A DNA stretch of 34,037 nucleotides from Flavobacteriaceae bacterium (GTDB lineage: Bacteria > Bacteroidota > Bacteroidia > Flavobacteriales > Flavobacteriaceae), in NCBI GenBank assembly GCA_013043685.1, contig JABDNT010000032.1, positions 1 through 34,037 of the forward strand, given 5' to 3'. The position numbers and the translations under genes were made by a program. The notes under the pieces are model-generated. The model ran no database searches. It was given only the letters and a program-made list of their open reading frames with translations, and was not told the origin of the DNA. This document shows positions 30,451 through 34,037 of the stretch, one piece after another. Numbering within the stretch: position 1 is the first letter of the stretch; each line of letters opens with the position of its first letter.

Positions 30451-31247
30451 TAGGAAACGTAAAAACTGGTTACAATGGCCGTAATACCTACCAAAACACA
30501 ATAGATGGCAAAATAAGACAATTTGCTTTTTCGCACCAGGGTTATCATCCAGGTACAGGCCAGGAGTCCGCAAATAAATGCGGCGATGAATCCTATGCCT
30601 AAAACTGTGAAGTCTGTACTTTCCCCGGAAAGCTCACCGCTATAGATGTCTTTTGCTATTTTACCAAAGATCAAGGGTACTACCATAAGGAAGGAGAAAC
30701 GAGCTGCTTTACTTTTATCATTTCCCAGCAGTACAGAGGTAGATATAGTGGCACCACTGCGGGAAATTCCCGGAAGCATGGCCACAGCCTGTGCAATTCC
30801 AATCACAAAAGCATTCGAATTAGTTACTTTTTTACCTGTATGTTTTGCCCTGTCGGCCAGCCAAAGCAGGATTGCAGTTACTATTAGCATAGCCCCCACA
30901 AAGGCAATCTTACCGCCAAAAAACGCTTCGAGTTCCTCTTCAAACAGAACACCTACAATGGTCGCGGGAATCATGGATATGATGATCTTAAGAGAAAACT
31001 TTGTTTCCTCGTTCCATTTGAACTTAAGTAGTCCGCTGATAATTTCCCAAACATCTTTACGAAATACGACTATAGTACTTAAAGCCGTTGCAAAATGCAA
31101 AACCACTGTAAAAAGAAGGCTTTCCTCAGGCACAGACGTATCTCCCAGGATAGCTTTGCCTAATTCCAAGTGGCCACTTGATGAAACAGGTAAAAATTCG
31201 GTGAAGCCCTGAACAACGCCAAGGATAATAGCGTCCCAAATGTCCAT
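30450..31247 (-). CDS. uppP: Undecaprenyl-diphosphatase UppP
   Basis: UppP (BacA) removes a phosphate from undecaprenyl diphosphate, recycling the lipid carrier of cell-wall synthesis. The 265-residue inner-membrane protein has the two signature segments GFTEFLPVSSSGHLELG (14-30, with Glu17 and His26) and PGISRSGATISTSVLLG. About eight hydrophobic segments are visible. The stop overlaps the truB start by one base and the start is three bases after the DUF3098 stop, so translation is likely coupled. It also underlies natural bacitracin tolerance in bacteria. Confidence 0.95.
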   Translation of the reverse strand: MDIWDAIILGVVQGFTEFLPVSSSGHLELGKAILGDTSVPEESLLFTVVLHFATALSTIVVFRKDVWEIISGLLKFKWNEETKFSLKIIISMIPATIVGVLFEEELEAFFGGKIAFVGAMLIVTAILLWLADRAKHTGKKVTNSNAFVIGIAQAVAMLPGISRSGATISTSVLLGNDKSKAARFSFLMVVPLIFGKIAKDIYSGELSGESTDFTVLGIGFIAAFICGLLACTWMITLVRKSKLSYFAIYCVLVGITAIVTSFYVS

Positions 31248-31250
31248 GGG

Positions 31251-31511
31251 TTACTTTTCTTTGTTCGGATTTAACAGTATGGCGTAAACCTCAAATCCGA
31301 ATCCTATTAGGATAAGTGCCGGGGCAAGACGTATGCGTCGCCAGTTATAAATTTCGGGATTAAAGACGTTGGGGTCGTCACTGCCACCTCCGGCCATAAG
31401 AATGAAACCTAAGGCGATAAATGCCGCTCCAATGAGCATGAACTTATAGTTTTTCTTTTCGAATACGAAACTATTGATTTTCGCTGCTTCTTTACGCTTC
31501 TTTTCTCCCAT
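31251..31511 (-). CDS. DUF3098 family small membrane protein
   Basis: The 86-residue protein has a basic cytosolic N-terminus (MGEKKRKEAAKI, FEKKNYKFML) and two hydrophobic helices (about 26-44 and 63-82). Between them is GGGSDDPNVFNPEIYNWRRIRLAP. This matches the Bacteroidota DUF3098 family, which I recall standing between ftsX and uppP in many genomes. No function is known. The short gaps on both sides place it inside the envelope operon. Confidence 0.82.
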   Translation of the reverse strand: MGEKKRKEAAKINSFVFEKKNYKFMLIGAAFIALGFILMAGGGSDDPNVFNPEIYNWRRIRLAPALILIGFGFEVYAILLNPNKEK

Positions 31512-31513
31512 AA

Positions 31514-31855
31514 TTAGTCAAATTCAGTAAATAAAACGTTGTTATCTACAGTTAATTGTGAAATATGTTCGGAAGTCCCGAACCAGAATTTATACAGTTG
31601 CAAGTTAACCTTTTTATTCATTATTTGTTCTTTTAGACCTTCGATGGTTAAACCTTGCTCAAGCCCGCGATTGATATAGTAGAAATCGTCTTTTTTCTCT
31701 TTTATAACTATATCGAAAGAAGTTCCTTCTTCAATGGCGGTAACCGTGATTTCCTTTGTCACACAATCTTCTGGTTTCGGATCCTGTATCAGGCAACCGG
31801 ATAGAAGAAATGAAGTCGTAAGTATTAGAGCGAGTTTTTTAATAGTAGAGTTCAT
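31514..31855 (-). CDS. Small lipoprotein of unknown function in the ftsX operon
   Basis: I do not recognise a named family. The 113-residue product has a lipoprotein signal with lipobox LLSGC (Cys21) followed by LIQDPKPED. The mature part is a likely beta-rich domain of about 85 residues, with EITVTAIEEGTSFDIVIKEKKDDFYYINRGL and no catalytic motif. It starts 17 bases inside ftsX and ends two bases before the DUF3098 start, so it is firmly embedded in the envelope operon. A periplasmic or membrane-leaflet role near FtsX or UppP is a guess from position only. Confidence 0.75.
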   Translation of the reverse strand: MNSTIKKLALILTTSFLLSGCLIQDPKPEDCVTKEITVTAIEEGTSFDIVIKEKKDDFYYINRGLEQGLTIEGLKEQIMNKKVNLQLYKFWFGTSEHISQLTVDNNVLFTEFD

Positions 31856-32717
31856 CGGTTCGCAAGTTTAAGAAACGTTGTGTTGCGAAAAACGTACTTA
31901 TCCAGGTAATAATAAGCCCCATCAGAAAAATAAACACAAATAAGGAAACGATCAGAACAGTGTCCTGTGTGAGTCCTAATTCGGGAAAGGTCTTATTTAG
32001 GTAATAAAGTATGAACGCCATACCTCCCATTGCCAGTATAGACCCCAAAATGCCTAAGCGTACGCTTTTCCATATAAAAGGGCGCCGGATGAATCGTTTG
32101 GTTGCGCCTACCATCTGCATGGTTTTAATTGTAAATCGTTTGGCATACACTGATAATCGGATCGAGCTGTTAATTAAAAGGATGGCAATCACCAGGAAAA
32201 TACCGGCTACTACCAGCACCCAGAAACTGATGCGCTGAACATTTTTAGTAAGTTGTTCGATCAGGGGTTTGTCGTATCCTACGTCATCCACGAAAGGTTT
32301 GCTTTTTAACTCGGTAATAATCTCTTCTACTTTTTCAGGGGTAACATAATCGGCTCGTAATCGTACATCTATGTTATTCTGAAGGGGATTTTCACCCAGG
32401 TAGTCCACATAATCTTCACCTATTTCAGCCATATGCGCTTCGGCTGCCTCTTCTTTGGTAACATAATTAGCGTACCGGGTATAATCTGCCAGTTCCAGGC
32501 TTTGTTTCAATTGATTGATCTCAACTTCCTTGGCGGTATCTTTTAGGAAGATAACAATTGGGACCTGCTCTTTAAAATGATCGGCAACACGCTTAGAATT
32601 CAATACCAGTAATCCCAGCAATCCCAAAAGGAACAGTACCAGGCCGATACTGATCACCACAGAGAAATAAGAAGATATAAGTCGCCTTTTTTGATACTTT
32701 TCGAAAGCAGTTGCCAT
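31839..32717 (-). CDS. ftsX: Cell-division permease-like protein FtsX
   Basis: FtsX, with the ATPase FtsE, controls peptidoglycan hydrolases at the division site. The 292-residue protein has a first membrane helix (about 18-40), a periplasmic domain (about 42-165, FKEQVPIVIFLKDTA at its start), and three C-terminal helices typical of the FtsX fold. ATKRFIRRPFIWKSV.LG.LG is the usual cytosolic loop. ftsE is not adjacent; in Bacteroidota it is often elsewhere. It is first in the operon ftsX-lipoprotein-DUF3098-uppP-truB. A near-consensus -7 box (TATTTTTA) lies upstream in the divergent gap with leuS. Confidence 0.92.
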   Translation of the reverse strand: MATAFEKYQKRRLISSYFSVVISIGLVLFLLGLLGLLVLNSKRVADHFKEQVPIVIFLKDTAKEVEINQLKQSLELADYTRYANYVTKEEAAEAHMAEIGEDYVDYLGENPLQNNIDVRLRADYVTPEKVEEIITELKSKPFVDDVGYDKPLIEQLTKNVQRISFWVLVVAGIFLVIAILLINSSIRLSVYAKRFTIKTMQMVGATKRFIRRPFIWKSVRLGILGSILAMGGMAFILYYLNKTFPELGLTQDTVLIVSLFVFIFLMGLIITWISTFFATQRFLNLRTDELYY

Positions 32718-32806
32718 GAATTAAGCTGTTACGGATGTAAAAATACAATGAATTTTACTTCCCCGACTAACTAACGTTTAAACTTTTCTCTTTCGTACAA
32801 TACACG

Positions 32807-32814
32807 TAAATTTG
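32807..32814 (+). promoter_or_regulatory. -7 box of leuS
   Basis: TAAATTTG matches TAnnTTTG and gives a leader of about 17 bases before the leuS ATG. No clear -33 TTG is visible. Confidence 0.5.
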
Positions 32815-32836
32815 CTCCTTTGTATCAAAACAAATT

Positions 32837-34037
32837 ATGAGTCAGTATCATTTTAACGATATAGAGGCCAAATGGCAAAAGTACTGGGCTAAAAACCAAA
32901 CTTTTAAGGCTGAGAATATTAGTGATAAACCAAAGTACTACGTCCTGGATATGTTCCCCTATCCATCAGGAGCTGGCTTGCATGTGGGACATCCGCTGGG
33001 ATATATAGCCAGCGATGTGTATTCAAGGTACAAGCGACATAAAGGTTTTAATGTGCTACATCCTATGGGTTACGATAGTTTTGGATTGCCGGCCGAGCAA
33101 TATGCCATCCAAACCGGGCAGCACCCTGCTGAAACCACCAAAGTGAATATTGAAGGAGGCATAGATAAGAGCGGGACAAAGATCGAAGGATACAGAAAAC
33201 AATTGGATAAGATCGGGTTTTCATTCGATTGGAGCAGAGAAGTACGAACTTCCGACCCTAAATATTATAAATGGACGCAATGGATCTTTATTCAGCTTTT
33301 TGAAAGCTGGTATGACCGTGATGCAGATAAGGCTCGTGGGATTGATGAATTGATCACTGTATTTTCTTCGGAAGGAAATACAGGCCTGAATGCGGCTTGT
33401 GATGATGATGTAACGGTTTTCACCGCCGAAGAATGGAATGGTCTTTCTACTGAAGAACAACAAAGAATATTACTGAAATACAGGCTTACTTATTTAGCCG
33501 AAACTGAGGTGAACTGGTGTCCCGAATTAGGAACCGTACTCGCGAACGATGAGGTTGTGAACGGTGTTTCCGAGCGCGGAGGTTATCCCGTGATCCGGAA
33601 AAAAATGATGCAGTGGAGCATGCGTATCACGGCCTATGCTCAGCGTTTGCTGGACGGACTGGACAAGATCGACTGGCCACAACCACTGAAAGATTCACAG
33701 ATCAACTGGATAGGCCGTTCCGAAGGAGCGATGGTATCCTTCAGTGTAAAGGATTTTAATGATAAAATAGACGTTTTCACCACTCGTCCCGACACTATTT
33801 TTGGAGTGAGCTTTATGACCCTTGCTCCGGAACACGAACTGGTGGCTAAGATCACCTCCGAAGCTCAGAAAGCTGAAGTAGAGGCCTATGTAGAGGCTAC
33901 TGCCAAACGCAGTGAGCGGGAGCGTATGGCGGATGTGAAAACGATCTCCGGGGTATTTACAGGAGCGTATGCTATTCATCCTTTCAGTGGAGAGAAGATA
34001 CCTGTGTGGATCGGGGATTACGTGCTTGCCGGTTATG
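32837..34037 (+). CDS. leuS: Leucyl-tRNA synthetase, N-terminal part (cut by window end)
   Basis: LeuRS charges tRNA-Leu. The first 400 codons are present and the frame is open to the window edge. [18 protein letters not shown] contains the class I HIGH motif as HVGH (49-52). [20 protein letters not shown] follows, then [15 protein letters not shown] (226-240). The editing (CP1) domain begins with [13 protein letters not shown] and TTRPDTIFG. The KMSKS part lies beyond the window. Between the FESWY (155-159) and NWCPE segments there are about 60 residues more than in E. coli, a Bacteroidota-type insertion. It is divergent from ftsX. Confidence 0.95.
   Translation, partial: MSQYHFNDIEAKWQKYWAKNQTFKAENISDKPKYYVLDMFPYPSGAGLHVGHPLGYIASDVYSRYKRHKGFNVLHPMGYDSFGLPAEQYAIQTGQHPAETTKVNIEGGIDKSGTKIEGYRKQLDKIGFSFDWSREVRTSDPKYYKWTQWIFIQLFESWYDRDADKARGIDELITVFSSEGNTGLNAACDDDVTVFTAEEWNGLSTEEQQRILLKYRLTYLAETEVNWCPELGTVLANDEVVNGVSERGGYPVIRKKMMQWSMRITAYAQRLLDGLDKIDWPQPLKDSQINWIGRSEGAMVSFSVKDFNDKIDVFTTRPDTIFGVSFMTLAPEHELVAKITSEAQKAEVEAYVEATAKRSERERMADVKTISGVFTGAYAIHPFSGEKIPVWIGDYVLAGY

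Noticed and set aside
1-34037. Defence island, prophage, integron or CRISPR
   Set aside because: No integrase, transposase, Cas, toxin-antitoxin or restriction genes and no direct-repeat array; all genes fit a core flavobacterial chromosome.

Overview
The window looks like core chromosome of a marine-type member of the Flavobacteriaceae (Bacteroidota). The evidence is family-level: gldE/gldD gliding genes, a type IX secretion (T9SS) sorting domain, an L21 protein with a helix-hairpin-helix tail, DUF3098, DUF3127, DUF4199 and DUF4301 proteins, lipoproteins whose Cys is followed by Lys/Asp, promoter boxes of the form TAnnTTTG, and almost no Shine-Dalgarno sequences. I see no prophage, insertion sequence, CRISPR array, rRNA or tRNA gene. 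No stretch longer than about 300 bases lacks a gene.

Layout. 1-1800: a structured leader, a two-domain fibronectin-III lipoprotein and a JmjC-like cupin protein. 1871-4658 (minus strand): recX, a 99-bp cloverleaf-like repeat, RNase G, a 29-residue very basic protein that may be ribosomal, and HU. 4787-8273 (plus): mutY-ssb-gldE-gldD, a cluster typical of Flavobacteriia that joins DNA repair/replication to gliding and T9SS genes. 8360-10956: a DMT transporter, a DUF4199 protein, then rplU-rpmA. 11129-12439 (minus): S-adenosylhomocysteinase. 12518-16967 (plus): an overlapping run of six genes: phosphopantetheinyl transferase, GGGP synthase (ether-lipid head step), PnuC-type vitamin transporter, NadR-type kinase, DUF4301 and ArfB. 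16973-19360: a TPP riboswitch with an intrinsic terminator in front of a TonB-dependent receptor.

19357-25377: a Rieske-like lipoprotein lacking the usual His ligands, greA-HIT, an orphan histidine kinase with a zinc-ribbon membrane protein, a flavin reductase-like protein, DUF3127, aat and an MscS channel. 25479-27722: a secreted peptidylarginine-deiminase-like enzyme with a T9SS tail, and a small TPR-like protein. 27726-29690: tag, a thioredoxin-like protein and a TonB-like protein. 29761-32717 (minus): an envelope operon ftsX-lipoprotein-DUF3098-uppP-truB. 32837 to the end: leuS, cut by the window edge.

Most interesting points: (i) the PnuC-kinase-DUF4301 gene set beside a TPP-controlled outer-membrane receptor, where DUF4301 carries motifs of UDP-sugar pyrophosphorylase-type nucleotidyltransferases; (ii) a T9SS-exported deiminase that keeps the catalytic set and the Arg-x-Arg pair of Porphyromonas PPAD; (iii) a DUF3127 protein ending in the same acidic DDLPF tip as the SSB of this window; (iv) the cloverleaf repeat between rng and recX; (v) a 29-residue basic protein whose stop codon lies inside its own terminator.
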